Shown here: positions 1 through 8,566 of the stretch, piece after piece
Numbering within the stretch: the stretch's first letter is position 1
How the letters are laid out: each line of letters begins with the position of its first letter
Source: Alphaproteobacteria bacterium
Lineage (GTDB): Bacteria > Pseudomonadota > Alphaproteobacteria > TMED109
DNA length: 64,000 nucleotides
Direction: 5' to 3'
Assembly: GCA_022824395.1 (NCBI GenBank)
Contig: JAJDZX010000025.1
Location: 1 to 64,000, forward strand
The notes under the pieces: model-generated
What the model was told of the DNA's origin: nothing
What the model saw: only the letters and a program-made list of their open reading frames with translations
Database searches by the model: none
Position numbers and translations under genes: made by a program

Positions 1-138
1 TAACGCCTGCGTGGCGCCATGTCAATACGTTTAGTGACTACAACTGTACGCGCCCCGTGCCGCCCCCGGCGGGACCACGCCCTGAACGTTCAGCAACTTA
101 CGGCGAGTGGAGCCCCGAAACTCCCTCAGAACTTCGGT

Positions 139-1710
139 CTAAGCCGCCGCCACACCGCTCACCGGCGAATAGGGATGGACGGCGCCGACACATCGGCCGT
201 CGGCCATGACCGCTGCGCCGGACGGGTTTGCGTACATGGACGGGAACGACGTCGGGTTCCAGGGGGTCGAAGGCGCCACCGCAGCGATCGCGGCGGTTGC
301 GGCTGCATCGAGACGGCCGTCATGCACCAGGGTGTCGATGCCGCTGGCATCGAGCCTGGGTTGGGCCAGGGCGGTTTCCAGCTCCATATCGAAGTCGTTC
401 GTGAAGGACGCAAGCTGGAACACGGACGGCATGATCTTCCGCCCGCCGGAAGCGCCGTATCCGAACCACGGGGCACCGTTTCGGGTCGCGACCATCGGGC
501 ACATATTCGTCAGCGGGCGCTGACCAGGAGCCAGCGAATTCGGTCCCCCGGGCCTCGGGTCGAACCAGTTGATGCCGTTGTTCATCAGGATGCCGCTGTC
601 TGGCAGCACCATGCGGGAACCGAACGGCGAGAGCAGCGTCGTCGTCAGCATCACCAGGTTGCCGTCGGCGTCCGCGGCCGAGATGTGCGTGGTGCAACCC
701 TGGCTGCCGTCATCGCCGGCATGCCCCAGACGTTCCAGCCTCTGGCGATAGGCGTCGACGAGTGCCGCAGCGTAGGCGCCGTACGCGCCGGGATCCGGCT
801 TCGCCGATTCAAAGTGCGGCAGTTCCCTGAGGGCTGCTGCGAAGGTGGGGCCGGCGGTGAGCCCGCGCGGCACGTGGTAGACCGCGTCCCCCCGGGGCAG
901 TTGGAGCGGTTCCACGATTCGCGCGGAATAACCGGCCAGATCGCGGTCGGACAGGCAGCCGCCCGCCGCCCGGACGTCATGCACCAGCGAGCGGGCCAGC
1001 TTGCCTTCGTAGAAGCCTTGCGGCCCTTCATCGGCCAGCAGCCGCAACGACCGCGCGAGTGCCCCCATCGACAGGTACGACGGCGTCGCCTCCTGGGGCA
1101 TCGACGGCGGCAGGCCGCCCGGCAGCCATACCGCGGAGGAGGACGGGTAGCGGGAAAGGAGTTCGGCCTCTGCGGCGACCTGCAGGGTGGTCCACCATGT
1201 CACCCGGTGGCCGCGTTCGGCGAGCGCGATGGCCGGGGCAACCAGGTCAGCCCACGGCTTGCGCCCGTAGGTTGCGGCTGCCAGGCCGTAGCCCGAAACG
1301 GACCCGGGGATCGCGATCGACTTGGGACCGTGGATGTTGGCGTCATCCTCGACTTCGGGCCAGCCGAACATCTCGGCGCCTGCGGCGCCGGTCAGGGGAT
1401 AATCGGACGGATCGAGTGCCGCGGGCGCGACCATGGCGAAGTCGATGACCCGCACCGCGCGCTCCGCGGCGATGTAGGCGACCATGAAACCGCCGCCCCC
1501 CAGCCCGCTCATCCAGGGTTCCGTCACGGTCAAGGCGAGTGCGGTGGCAATGGCCGCGTCCACCGCGTTGCCGCCGGTCGAGATCACGCCGGCGCCGGTC
1601 CTGGCCGCTTCGATCTCCTGCGCGACCACCACGCCCTTCTGGCCGTGCCCGGCAGGTTTCGCGACCTGCCAGTTCTCGATCGGGACCGGTGAGTGCGCAG
1701 TGCCGTGCAT
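139..1710 (-). CDS. gamma-glutamyltranspeptidase-family protein
   Basis: This 523-residue protein belongs to the Ntn-hydrolase family of gamma-glutamyltranspeptidases, which self-cleave and then transfer or hydrolyse gamma-glutamyl groups. The family hallmark is visible: GCTTHISAADADGN, with Thr340 as the likely nucleophile and new N-terminus of a small subunit of about 184 residues. The downstream stretches LMNNGINWF and GYGASGGRKIMP also fit the family. I see no clear signal peptide, so it may be one of the cytoplasmic or divergent members. ATG at 1710 has AAGGAA eight bases upstream. A second ATG at 1770 overlaps the stop of the upstream acetolactate synthase gene (ATGA), so the two genes are translationally coupled or at least co-transcribed, and the true start could be either. 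The substrate is not predictable. Confidence 0.8.
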   Translation of the reverse strand: MHGTAHSPVPIENWQVAKPAGHGQKGVVVAQEIEAARTGAGVISTGGNAVDAAIATALALTVTEPWMSGLGGGGFMVAYIAAERAVRVIDFAMVAPAALDPSDYPLTGAAGAEMFGWPEVEDDANIHGPKSIAIPGSVSGYGLAAATYGRKPWADLVAPAIALAERGHRVTWWTTLQVAAEAELLSRYPSSSAVWLPGGLPPSMPQEATPSYLSMGALARSLRLLADEGPQGFYEGKLARSLVHDVRAAGGCLSDRDLAGYSARIVEPLQLPRGDAVYHVPRGLTAGPTFAAALRELPHFESAKPDPGAYGAYAAALVDAYRQRLERLGHAGDDGSQGCTTHISAADADGNLVMLTTTLLSPFGSRMVLPDSGILMNNGINWFDPRPGGPNSLAPGQRPLTNMCPMVATRNGAPWFGYGASGGRKIMPSVFQLASFTNDFDMELETALAQPRLDASGIDTLVHDGRLDAAATAAIAAVAPSTPWNPTSFPSMYANPSGAAVMADGRCVGAVHPYSPVSGVAAA

Positions 1711-1766
1711 CGAGGGTTCCTTGCGAATTGGTGCCGTGACGCCGCCCGCTCGGGCCCTCGCGTCGG

Positions 1767-3479
1767 TCATGCTCCGATGGCCGCGCTCTGCTGCTGGATG
1801 CGGCTGTTCAGGATATGGTCGTTTTCGGAGTAGTCGACCGGGCAATCGATTAGGTGCACGCCCGGGCTGGACAGACACGTCGCGAGCAGGGGAGCGAGGC
1901 CTTCCGCACTTTCCACGCGATGTCCCTGCGCTCCGTAGCTCTCGGCGTAGGCCCGAAAATCCGGATTTCCGTATTCCAGTCCCCAGTCAGAGAATCCCAT
2001 GTTCGCCTGCTTCCACCGGATCATGCCGTAGGCGCCGTCGTTCAGGATCAGGCAGGTCAGGTTCATGTTGAGGCGGACCGCCGTCTCAATTTCCTGGGAA
2101 TTCATCATGAAGCCCCCGTCGCCGCAGACGGCTATGACCTTGCGGTCGGGATGGACGAGGTGGGCGGCCATGGCGGAGGGGAGGCCCGCGCCCATGGTGG
2201 CCAGCGCATTGTCCAGGAGCACCGTGTTGGGGCCGCGCGCACGGTAGTTGCGGGCGAACCAAATCTTGTACACACCGTTGTCCAGACACACGATTCCGTC
2301 ATCCGGCATGACTCCCCGGACGTCCCGGACCAGCCGCTGCGGGTAAATCGGAAACCGGTCGTCATCCTCACCTTCGGCCATGCTGGCATCGTGATGGAGC
2401 TTGATCTCCTGCATGCGGGCGAAGTCCCAGGACGTTTCTTCAAGCTCCAGCAAGCGGCTGATCCGCCAGATCGAATTGGCGATGTCGCCGACCACCTCGA
2501 TTTGCGGGAAGTAGACAGGATCCACCTCCGCCGACCGGAAGTTCACGTGAATGACATCGGTTCCCCGGGCGACGCCGACCGGGTCCGCGTCTGACTGGTG
2601 CGGCGATTCCGTGGGGACGTCGCCACGGTGCATGAAGAACGGGGGTTTCTCGATCACGTCATGGCCGACGTTGATGACCAGGTCGGCGCGTTCGATCGCA
2701 CGGTGCACGAAATCGCCGGCCGACAGGGCGGCACAGCCCATGAACAGCGGGTGGGCTTCATCGATGACTCCCTTGCCCAGCTGGGTGGTGGCGAAGGGAA
2801 TGCGGAACCGTTCCACCATCTCGGTCAGCATGCGGCTGGTGAGTTTGCGGTTCCCGCCCGCGCCGATCACGATGATCGGCGACTTGGCGTTGGCAATCCG
2901 CTCAACGGCCGCCCGCACCGCCTTTTCTTCCGAGATCGGACGACGGACGTAGGAGGCCGGTACCGGTCGCTCGTGCGTGGGTTCACCGGCCACGTCCTCG
3001 GGAAGTTCCAGGTGCACGGCGCCGGGCTTTTCCTCCTCCGCCTGGCGCAGGGCTTCGCGGACCCGGGTCGGAATATTGTCAGCGGAAACAATCTGGTGCG
3101 CATACTTTGTGATAGGCTTCATCATTTCCACGACATCGAGAATCTGAAACCTGCCCTGCTTGGAACGCTTCACGGGCTTCTGGCCGGTGATCATCATCAT
3201 GGGCATGCCGCCGAGGGTCGCGTATGCCGCGGCGGTAGTGAAGTTGGTGGCGCCCGGCCCAAGGGTCGAGAGGCAGATGCCGGCCTTGCCGGTGAAGCGG
3301 CCGTACGTGGCGGCCATGAACCCGGCCGCCTGCTCGTGACGGGTCAGGACCAGCCTGATCGTGTTGGAGCGGGTCAGGGAGTCGAGGAAATCAAGGTTCT
3401 CCTCGCCCGGGATTCCAAAGATCGTGTCAACGCCCTCCGCTTCCAGCGCCCGCACCAGCAGGTCCGATGCCTTGCCCAT
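1767..3479 (-). CDS. acetolactate synthase large-subunit-type TPP enzyme
   Basis: A 570-residue thiamine-diphosphate enzyme of the acetolactate synthase type, which condenses two pyruvates (or pyruvate and 2-oxobutyrate). Domains run in the usual order: N-terminal PYR domain with the cofactor-activating Glu49 in LTRHEQAAGF, a central FAD/nucleotide-type domain (about 190-330), and the PP domain with the TPP/Mg motif GDGGFMMNS near residue 450 closed by LNDGAYG. ATG 3479 is preceded by GGAGAA. No small regulatory subunit (ilvN) lies beside it. This favours a catabolic or stand-alone enzyme over the biosynthetic ilvBN pair, though another alpha-keto acid substrate is possible. It precedes the gamma-glutamyltranspeptidase-like gene with a 4-base overlap to that gene's upstream start codon. 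Confidence 0.82.
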   Translation of the reverse strand: MGKASDLLVRALEAEGVDTIFGIPGEENLDFLDSLTRSNTIRLVLTRHEQAAGFMAATYGRFTGKAGICLSTLGPGATNFTTAAAYATLGGMPMMMITGQKPVKRSKQGRFQILDVVEMMKPITKYAHQIVSADNIPTRVREALRQAEEEKPGAVHLELPEDVAGEPTHERPVPASYVRRPISEEKAVRAAVERIANAKSPIIVIGAGGNRKLTSRMLTEMVERFRIPFATTQLGKGVIDEAHPLFMGCAALSAGDFVHRAIERADLVINVGHDVIEKPPFFMHRGDVPTESPHQSDADPVGVARGTDVIHVNFRSAEVDPVYFPQIEVVGDIANSIWRISRLLELEETSWDFARMQEIKLHHDASMAEGEDDDRFPIYPQRLVRDVRGVMPDDGIVCLDNGVYKIWFARNYRARGPNTVLLDNALATMGAGLPSAMAAHLVHPDRKVIAVCGDGGFMMNSQEIETAVRLNMNLTCLILNDGAYGMIRWKQANMGFSDWGLEYGNPDFRAYAESYGAQGHRVESAEGLAPLLATCLSSPGVHLIDCPVDYSENDHILNSRIQQQSAAIGA

Positions 3480-3792
3480 GTTGATTCTCCAGTTCTGGTC
3501 GTTACATCGTTCTAGCGGCGCGACCGGCAGGTGCCTAGTGCCGGGATCCGGGCCATGGTTGTGCGGGGACGGCGCACACGGGCTGCAGGGTGGGCGCGAT
3601 ACACTCGGCATCGGGAGCGGTCGGTCACCTGGCGGGCGCCGCGACAGAGCCGGATTCGCCGGTCGGGCGGCGACAGACCGCGGAGTTTCCGTCTCGAGGC
3701 GGCACCGCCGTGGCGGGGGTGCGTCGATTGCGCGGGTCCGGGCCCGGCAGGCCGTCATTTCTGCCGAACCCGCGGGTGCCCTGGGAAACAGC
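3480..3792. other. divergent intergenic region, acetolactate synthase / pdxH
   Basis: This 313-base spacer separates two divergent genes and must hold both promoters. It is GC-rich. It is open in the pdxH frame, but the translation there looks like shadow sequence (Arg/Gly rich, no family resemblance). I see no convincing -35/-10 pair, operator or RNA gene. Confidence 0.5.
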
Positions 3793-4404
3793 ATGGAAAA
3801 GAAGCAGATGGCGCCGTTACCTGAGGCCGATGATCCGGTCGTGCTCTTGCAAAGCTGGCGTGCCGACGCTGAGCGGGAGGAGGCGCACGACCCCTCGGCG
3901 GCGTGCCTGGCAACCGTCGGCAGCGATGGAGCTCCAGCCGCAAGAATCGTGCTGATCAAGGCGCTGGACGCTCGCGGCCTCGTGTTCTACACGAACAGCG
4001 AGAGTCGGAAAGGACGGGAGCTAGCAGACCGTCCGGTGGCCGCGTTGACGATTCACTGGCCGGTGCTTCGCCGTCAGGTTCGCGTCGAAGGTCCGGTGGT
4101 TCCCGTCAGCGACGAGGAAGCCGATGCATACTTTGCATCACGGCCCCGCGGTAGCCAGATCGGCGCGTGGGCAAGCGCGCAATCCAGCGTGCTTGTCGGT
4201 GGACTCGACGAATTGAGCCGCCATTTCGGCGATGTCTCGGAACGGTTCGCGGGCAGGCCTGTGACGCGTCCCCCGCACTGGACCGGCTACCGCGTGGTAC
4301 CGCACCGGATCGAGTTCTGGCGTCACCGTGACGACCGTTTGCACGAGCGTCTGCGGTATGAGCGCGCCGGGGACGGCTGGCGGCATGACCGGTTGGCGCC
4401 CTAG
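3793..4404 (+). CDS. pdxH: pyridoxine/pyridoxamine 5'-phosphate oxidase
   Basis: This FMN-dependent oxidase converts pyridoxine or pyridoxamine 5'-phosphate to pyridoxal 5'-phosphate, the last step of vitamin B6 synthesis and salvage. The 203-residue length is typical. Family blocks are easy to see: RIVLIKALDARGLVFYTN (51-68) followed by SRKGREL for FMN phosphate binding, HWPVLRRQVRVEGPV, the YFASRPRGSQIGAWAS segment, and the C-terminal PPHWTGYRVVP...IEFW and WRHDRLAP ending. ATG 3793 gives the standard N-terminus. The open frame extends far upstream without family similarity. It stands alone, converging on the secreted metalloprotease-like gene. Confidence 0.95.
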   Translation: MEKKQMAPLPEADDPVVLLQSWRADAEREEAHDPSAACLATVGSDGAPAARIVLIKALDARGLVFYTNSESRKGRELADRPVAALTIHWPVLRRQVRVEGPVVPVSDEEADAYFASRPRGSQIGAWASAQSSVLVGGLDELSRHFGDVSERFAGRPVTRPPHWTGYRVVPHRIEFWRHRDDRLHERLRYERAGDGWRHDRLAP

Positions 4405-4484
4405 CAGTCGGCGGGCGGGTCCCGGGGATACTGCTCGTAGATCGTGAACCGGTCGGCTGCCTGGACTCGAGCCAGGATCCGCGC

Positions 4485-5024
4485 TCAAGGACTGGTCCTG
4501 TTCCCGACCCGCGCCGCGGGGCGCCGGCCCTCACTCCGGGCCCGCTCGAGCCAGGTCAGTCCCTCCGCGTAGCAACCGGCGAGGAGTTCCGAGCGATCGG
4601 CTCCCGTCCCCCCGTACTTCGGGATGAACAACTTGAACTGCTCGATGTAGCGGCGCGCGGCGGTCAGCACCTCTTCACCCCGGGCGGTATGGGCGAGTTC
4701 GTGCGCGCTCCAGCAATCCACCAGGAGTTCGTCTCCGGATTGCAGGGCGATGTGACCGTACTCGTGCAGGAAGAAGAACTTCGAGGCGCCGGGATAGCGG
4801 CGCTCGATCGCCACGACGCGCTGCAGGCAGTAGTAGATCCGGCCCTCCGATTCGGCGATGGCGATCCCGCCGCCGGTCCGGGCGCAGTTCGGGATCAGGT
4901 GGGCCTCGGGAATGTTTGCCTCGCGGTCCGGCGTGTCCGGATCTGCAAGCGCCGCCTCCTGACCGCTGGCCAGGGCCATGGTCAGGAGCACCAGCAATGC
5001 CGCCAAAGGCAGGCGCGGCTTCAC
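4485..5024 (-). CDS. secreted zincin-like protein with HEYGH motif
   Basis: A 179-residue protein from GTG 5024. Residues 2-28 form a signal peptide (basic KPR, then a leucine/alanine core), so it is probably periplasmic. The mature part has FFFLHEYGHIAL at about 84-95, a classic HExxH zinc site, followed by SGDELLVDCWSAHELAH, in which Asp103 sits where gluzincin-like families place a third ligand. A second HExxH (HELAH, 108-112) follows at once. Three cysteines (47, 67, 104) could form disulfides. It resembles small peptidase-like proteins of the HExxH...ADxWA kind, but I cannot name the family. Proteolytic activity is inferred from the motif only. An upstream in-frame extension exists but lacks any plausible start with a ribosome site. 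Confidence 0.6.
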   Translation of the reverse strand: MKPRLPLAALLVLLTMALASGQEAALADPDTPDREANIPEAHLIPNCARTGGGIAIAESEGRIYYCLQRVVAIERRYPGASKFFFLHEYGHIALQSGDELLVDCWSAHELAHTARGEEVLTAARRYIEQFKLFIPKYGGTGADRSELLAGCYAEGLTWLERARSEGRRPAARVGNRTSP

Positions 5025-5157
5025 GAAACCGTGTTCCCGGACGGCGACCGCATCGCCCGGACGCGAACTGGGGACCGGCCCTGAAGCCGGCCTTGGGACC
5101 GTGGCCGTCGGTGTGCGCGGTCTCTGGGAGTGGCCGTCACGGGGCGCTCCAGGAGGA

Positions 5158-5613
5158 TCAGGCGGGATAGTGGACGGCAATCCCTTCGACGATGCAGGCG
5201 GGTCGTTCCGCCCCGTCGATTTCCACGGTGGAGCGATTCTCAACCTTGACGCCTCCCTTGAAGTCCTCGACCCGCAGGATTTCCAGGCGGCTCCTGATCC
5301 TGTCGCCAGGCCGCACCGGCGTCAGGAACCGCAGACGGTTGGCGCCGTAGTTGATGGTCTGGGCCACGCCCTCAACCTTGAGGATCGCGGACGTAAAGGA
5401 GCTGATCAGCGAGAGCGTGAGGAACCCGTGCGCAATGGTCGAGCCGAAGGGGCCGGACCTCGACCGCTCGGCATCGAGATGGATCCACTGGTAATCCTCG
5501 GTCGCCTTTGCAAACCGGTCGATACGCTCCTGGTCCATTTCCAGCCACGGGCTGGTTCCGACCTCCGTGCCTGCGTATCGGGGTAAATCTGCAAGGGCAA
5601 TAACAGTGGGCAT
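5158..5613 (-). CDS. MaoC/NodN-type acyl dehydratase
   Basis: A 151-residue single hot-dog-fold protein of the MaoC family, which hydrates or dehydrates (R)-3-hydroxyacyl thioesters. The hydratase motif is present as ATEDYQWIHLD (37-47) with Asp40 and His45 in the catalytic positions, then GSTIAHGFLTLSL (57-69). The QWIH form, rather than NPIH, is typical of the NodN-like subgroup. ATG 5613 follows GGAGC. Another in-frame ATG lies seven codons upstream but has no ribosome site. Nothing nearby shows the substrate. It is transcribed away from msrB. Confidence 0.82.
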   Translation of the reverse strand: MPTVIALADLPRYAGTEVGTSPWLEMDQERIDRFAKATEDYQWIHLDAERSRSGPFGSTIAHGFLTLSLISSFTSAILKVEGVAQTINYGANRLRFLTPVRPGDRIRSRLEILRVEDFKGGVKVENRSTVEIDGAERPACIVEGIAVHYPA

Positions 5614-5925
5614 CGTGGTGTTGCTCCGGCTCATGGCGGGTTGTAACGAATGGTCCGCCGGTGCGGCCCGAGGCGACCTTGCAAGTGATCCGCGACCGTG
5701 GGAAACCGGGACTGTCCTGCGTCGTCCGGGAAGCCTAGCAGGACGCTTCCGATGGTGACGAATAGCGGGCAAATCGGGCCCGAGACAGCGGTCGCAGACC
5801 CGAAACGACAGCCGGGTCGCACGCGCTTGGGTATCAGCCTCGGGGCGTCATCGCGACCGAGCGGACGGACCCATGCCTTTCATCGCGAAGCGGGTATAGT
5901 GCCCGCAATCGCAGGAGCTTGGCGC
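5614..5925. other. divergent intergenic region, MaoC / msrB
   Basis: This 312-base spacer lies between divergent genes. TATAGT at 5895-5900 is a good -10 hexamer for msrB and would give a leader of about 20 bases. The matching -35 is poor. Nothing else recognisable is present. Confidence 0.4.
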
Positions 5926-6357
5926 ATGGATCACGACCGGGGGGACACGTCAGAGCGGGATGCGCACTGGCGCGGGCGGCTGTCGCCGGAAGCCTATGCC
6001 GTAACCCGTCAGGCCGGTACCGAACGCGCGTTCAGCGGGCGTTACTGGGACGAGAAACGTCCGGGCACGTACGTCTGCGTGTGCTGTGACACGCCCCTGT
6101 TCGCCTCGGGCGCGAAGTTCGATTCGGGCACTGGGTGGCCGAGCTTTACCGCTCCCCTGACCGATACCTGTGTCACCGAACAGAGCGACACGAGCTACGG
6201 CATGGTACGGACCGAAGTGTTGTGCGCTGCCTGCGAGGCGCATCTCGGCCACGTCTTTCCGGACGGGCCCCCGCCCACGGGGCTTCGTTACTGCTTGAAT
6301 TCCGCCGCATTGGTCCTGCATCCGTCGGACGGGTCGCCGCCTGATCAGCCCAGCTGA
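5926..6357 (+). CDS. msrB: peptide-methionine (R)-S-oxide reductase
   Basis: This enzyme repairs methionine R-sulfoxide in proteins using thioredoxin. The 143-residue protein has the two zinc-binding CxxC pairs (Cys51/Cys54 and Cys100/Cys103), the signature [10 protein letters not shown], and the catalytic Cys123 in [12 protein letters not shown] resolving cysteine (Cys82) is in the usual place after the GWPSF block. AGGAGC lies six bases before ATG 5926. It stands alone on its strand. The next gene downstream starts 26 bases later but is functionally unrelated. Confidence 0.95.
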   Translation: MDHDRGDTSERDAHWRGRLSPEAYAVTRQAGTERAFSGRYWDEKRPGTYVCVCCDTPLFASGAKFDSGTGWPSFTAPLTDTCVTEQSDTSYGMVRTEVLCAACEAHLGHVFPDGPPPTGLRYCLNSAALVLHPSDGSPPDQPS

Positions 6358-6383
6358 CCGAGCAGGTTGGCACTTCCCAGGCG

Positions 6384-7376
6384 TTGATCTCGGTGTCGGG
6401 TAGCGCGCGCGCCCGCGTGGGCGTCGTCGGAGTCGGCCGCTGGGGCCGGAACCTCGCCCGGAACTTTCACGCAATCGGCTGCCTTGCGGGTTTGTGCGAC
6501 ACGGATCCTGAACACCTCCGGGATGCGGCGGATGCCTATCCGGCGGTGCGTGCCTACCCCGAGTCCGAGGCGCTGATCCGGTCAGGGGACGTCGAGGCCA
6601 TCGCGATCGCGACGCCCGCCGGCACGCATCATGAACTCGCCGCATCAGCCTTGGCTGCGGGTCTGCACGTGTTCGTCGAGAAACCGATGACCACCGATCT
6701 TGGCGCGGCGAGGACGTTGGTGGTCCGGGCCCGGGCCGCGGGGCTGCAGCTCGTGACCGGACACCTGCTGCACTATCACCCGGCCTTTCAGACGTTGCGG
6801 GCGATGGTGCATGACGGACGGCTCGGAGCGCTGCGCGGTATCGAGACGAGCAGGCTCATGTCGGGGCCCGAAACCCCACGGGAACACGTGATCTGGGAGT
6901 TCGCGCCGCATGACATCGCAATGATCCTCGCCTGCACCGGTGCTCTGCCATCGTCAGTCCGTTGCGCCGGGCCGGATTCGGCGTCGGATGGCCCTTCGGC
7001 GGCACATGCCCGTGTGGAGCTCGCCTTTTCCGCCGGTCTCCGGACCCGGACAACGGTGTCGTGGCGAGGCCGTGCCAAGGTGCAGCGGTTCGAGGTGGAG
7101 GGGGATGCCGCGACGGCCGTGTTCGACGATACAGCGGCCCCGGGTTCGAAATTGACGCTGGCCGCCGCCGGTCAGCCGCCGAGGCCGGTGCCGGTGCCGG
7201 AGCGGGAACCGCTGGCCGGCGAATGCGCGGCCTTCGTTGAGGCGGTGGAAACCGGCGTGGCCCCGCCGAGCGGGGCAGACGAGGGATTGCGGGTCATGAC
7301 GGTGCTCGACGCCTGTTTTCGCTCGCTGGAGGAACGGGGGACGGTACCGCTGCGGATCCCGGGGAACGCCGGATGA
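6384..7376 (+). CDS. Gfo/Idh/MocA-family NAD(P)-dependent oxidoreductase
   Basis: A 330-residue dehydrogenase with an N-terminal Rossmann fold (VGVVGVGRWGRNLARNF, 12-28) and the family signature VFVEKPMTT, with Glu99-Lys100-Pro101 where Lys is the usual catalytic/proton-relay residue. The second half is the alpha/beta substrate domain, including HPAFQTLRAMV. It overlaps the DegT-type aminotransferase by 4 bases (ATGA). This pairing is typical of nucleotide-sugar pathways such as 3-amino or 2,3-diamino uronate synthesis (WlbA/WbpB plus WbpE types), so I infer oxidation of a sugar nucleotide before transamination. TTG 6384 or GTG 6393 could be the start; neither has a clear ribosome site. Confidence 0.8.
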   Translation: MISVSGSARARVGVVGVGRWGRNLARNFHAIGCLAGLCDTDPEHLRDAADAYPAVRAYPESEALIRSGDVEAIAIATPAGTHHELAASALAAGLHVFVEKPMTTDLGAARTLVVRARAAGLQLVTGHLLHYHPAFQTLRAMVHDGRLGALRGIETSRLMSGPETPREHVIWEFAPHDIAMILACTGALPSSVRCAGPDSASDGPSAAHARVELAFSAGLRTRTTVSWRGRAKVQRFEVEGDAATAVFDDTAAPGSKLTLAAAGQPPRPVPVPEREPLAGECAAFVEAVETGVAPPSGADEGLRVMTVLDACFRSLEERGTVPLRIPGNAG

Positions 7377-8566
7377 CCGATTCGCCAGCCCGACCACCTG
7401 TGACCCTCCTTGACCCGGTAGCCCAGTACCGGAGGCTGCAGCCCGCGGTCGATGCCCGCCTGGCCGCGGTGCTCAAGCATGGCCGCTTCATCAACGGGCC
7501 CGAGGTTGCCGAACTGGAAGCCGAACTGGCGACCCTGACAGGATCCAGGCACGTCGTGACGGTCGCCAACGGGACCGATGCGTTGAACATCGCGCTGCGC
7601 ACGGAGCGGATCGGTCCGGGCGACGCGGTGTTCGTCCCGGCGTTCAGTTTCGTGGCGAGTGCCGGCGCCGTCGCGCTCAACGGCGCCACGCCCGTCTTCG
7701 TCGACATCGACTCGCGGACCTTCGTGATGGACCCCGCGGTGTTGGCCGATACCATCCGTCATGTGCGCGCGGCCGGCGATCTCGTGCCGCGCGCCGTCAT
7801 GCCGGTCGACCTGTTCGGGCTGCCGGCCGACTACGACCGCCTGGTGCCGCTGTGCCGGGAAGAGGATCTGTTTCTGCTCGTGGATGCCGCCCAGAGCCTG
7901 GGAGCCAGCCAGCATGGCCGGAGCGTGGGTTCGTTGGGGGATGCGTCCATCACGAGCTTCTTCCCCAGCAAGCCGCTCGGCGCGTGGGGCGACGGCGGGG
8001 CCATGTTCACCGACGGCCCGGAGCGCATGGGGCGGTGGCGGAGCGTCAGTGCGCACGGAACCGCGGAGGATCCGTACGATGCCCAACGGACCGGCACCAA
8101 CTCCAGGCTCGATACACTGCAAGCAGCAGTGCTGCTGGCCAAGCTGCCCGGCTTCGGGGACGAAATCGCCCGCCGCAATGCCATAGCCGAGGCCTACACC
8201 GAGGCCCTGTGCGGCCTGGCCGAGACTCCCGAAGTGCCCGCCGGCAGCGTCAGCGTCTGGGCGCAGTATTCGTTGCTCCTGGATGACCGGGACGCCGTCC
8301 GGTCCGCGCTTTCCGAGCGCGGAATCCCGACGCGCGTGTACTACCCGCGGACCTTGCCCGCCCAACGTGCCTTCCGGCATGCCGCTGCGCTGGGGCTTCC
8401 TTGTCCGGTGGCCGAGGAGACCGCGACCCGGATCGTCAGTCTGCCCATGCACTCCGAACTCGACGACCGCGCGGTGGACCGGGTCATCGCGGCCCTGCTG
8501 GAGGTCCTTCGGGGCCGGCAGCCCGCCCCGCCTAGCGCTGACTTGGATCCGTCTGCTGGCGCATGA
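7373..8566 (+). CDS. DegT/DnrJ/EryC1/StrS-family PLP aminotransferase
   Basis: A 397-residue sugar-type aminotransferase. The PLP-binding lysine is Lys200 in SFFPSKPLGAWGDGG, and VTVANGTDALNIALR near the N-terminus is the usual cofactor phosphate region. FVPAFSFVASAGAV and VDAAQSLGA (cofactor Asp) also match the family. It most likely transaminates a 3-keto or 4-keto nucleotide sugar made by the overlapping Gfo/Idh/MocA enzyme. No acyltransferase or glycosyltransferase follows, so the end product is unknown. Its last 35 bases run antisense to the end of the convergent secreted-protein gene. The similarity is clear enough to be sure of the fold but not the sugar. Confidence 0.87.
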   Translation: MTDSPARPPVTLLDPVAQYRRLQPAVDARLAAVLKHGRFINGPEVAELEAELATLTGSRHVVTVANGTDALNIALRTERIGPGDAVFVPAFSFVASAGAVALNGATPVFVDIDSRTFVMDPAVLADTIRHVRAAGDLVPRAVMPVDLFGLPADYDRLVPLCREEDLFLLVDAAQSLGASQHGRSVGSLGDASITSFFPSKPLGAWGDGGAMFTDGPERMGRWRSVSAHGTAEDPYDAQRTGTNSRLDTLQAAVLLAKLPGFGDEIARRNAIAEAYTEALCGLAETPEVPAGSVSVWAQYSLLLDDRDAVRSALSERGIPTRVYYPRTLPAQRAFRHAAALGLPCPVAEETATRIVSLPMHSELDDRAVDRVIAALLEVLRGRQPAPPSADLDPSAGA

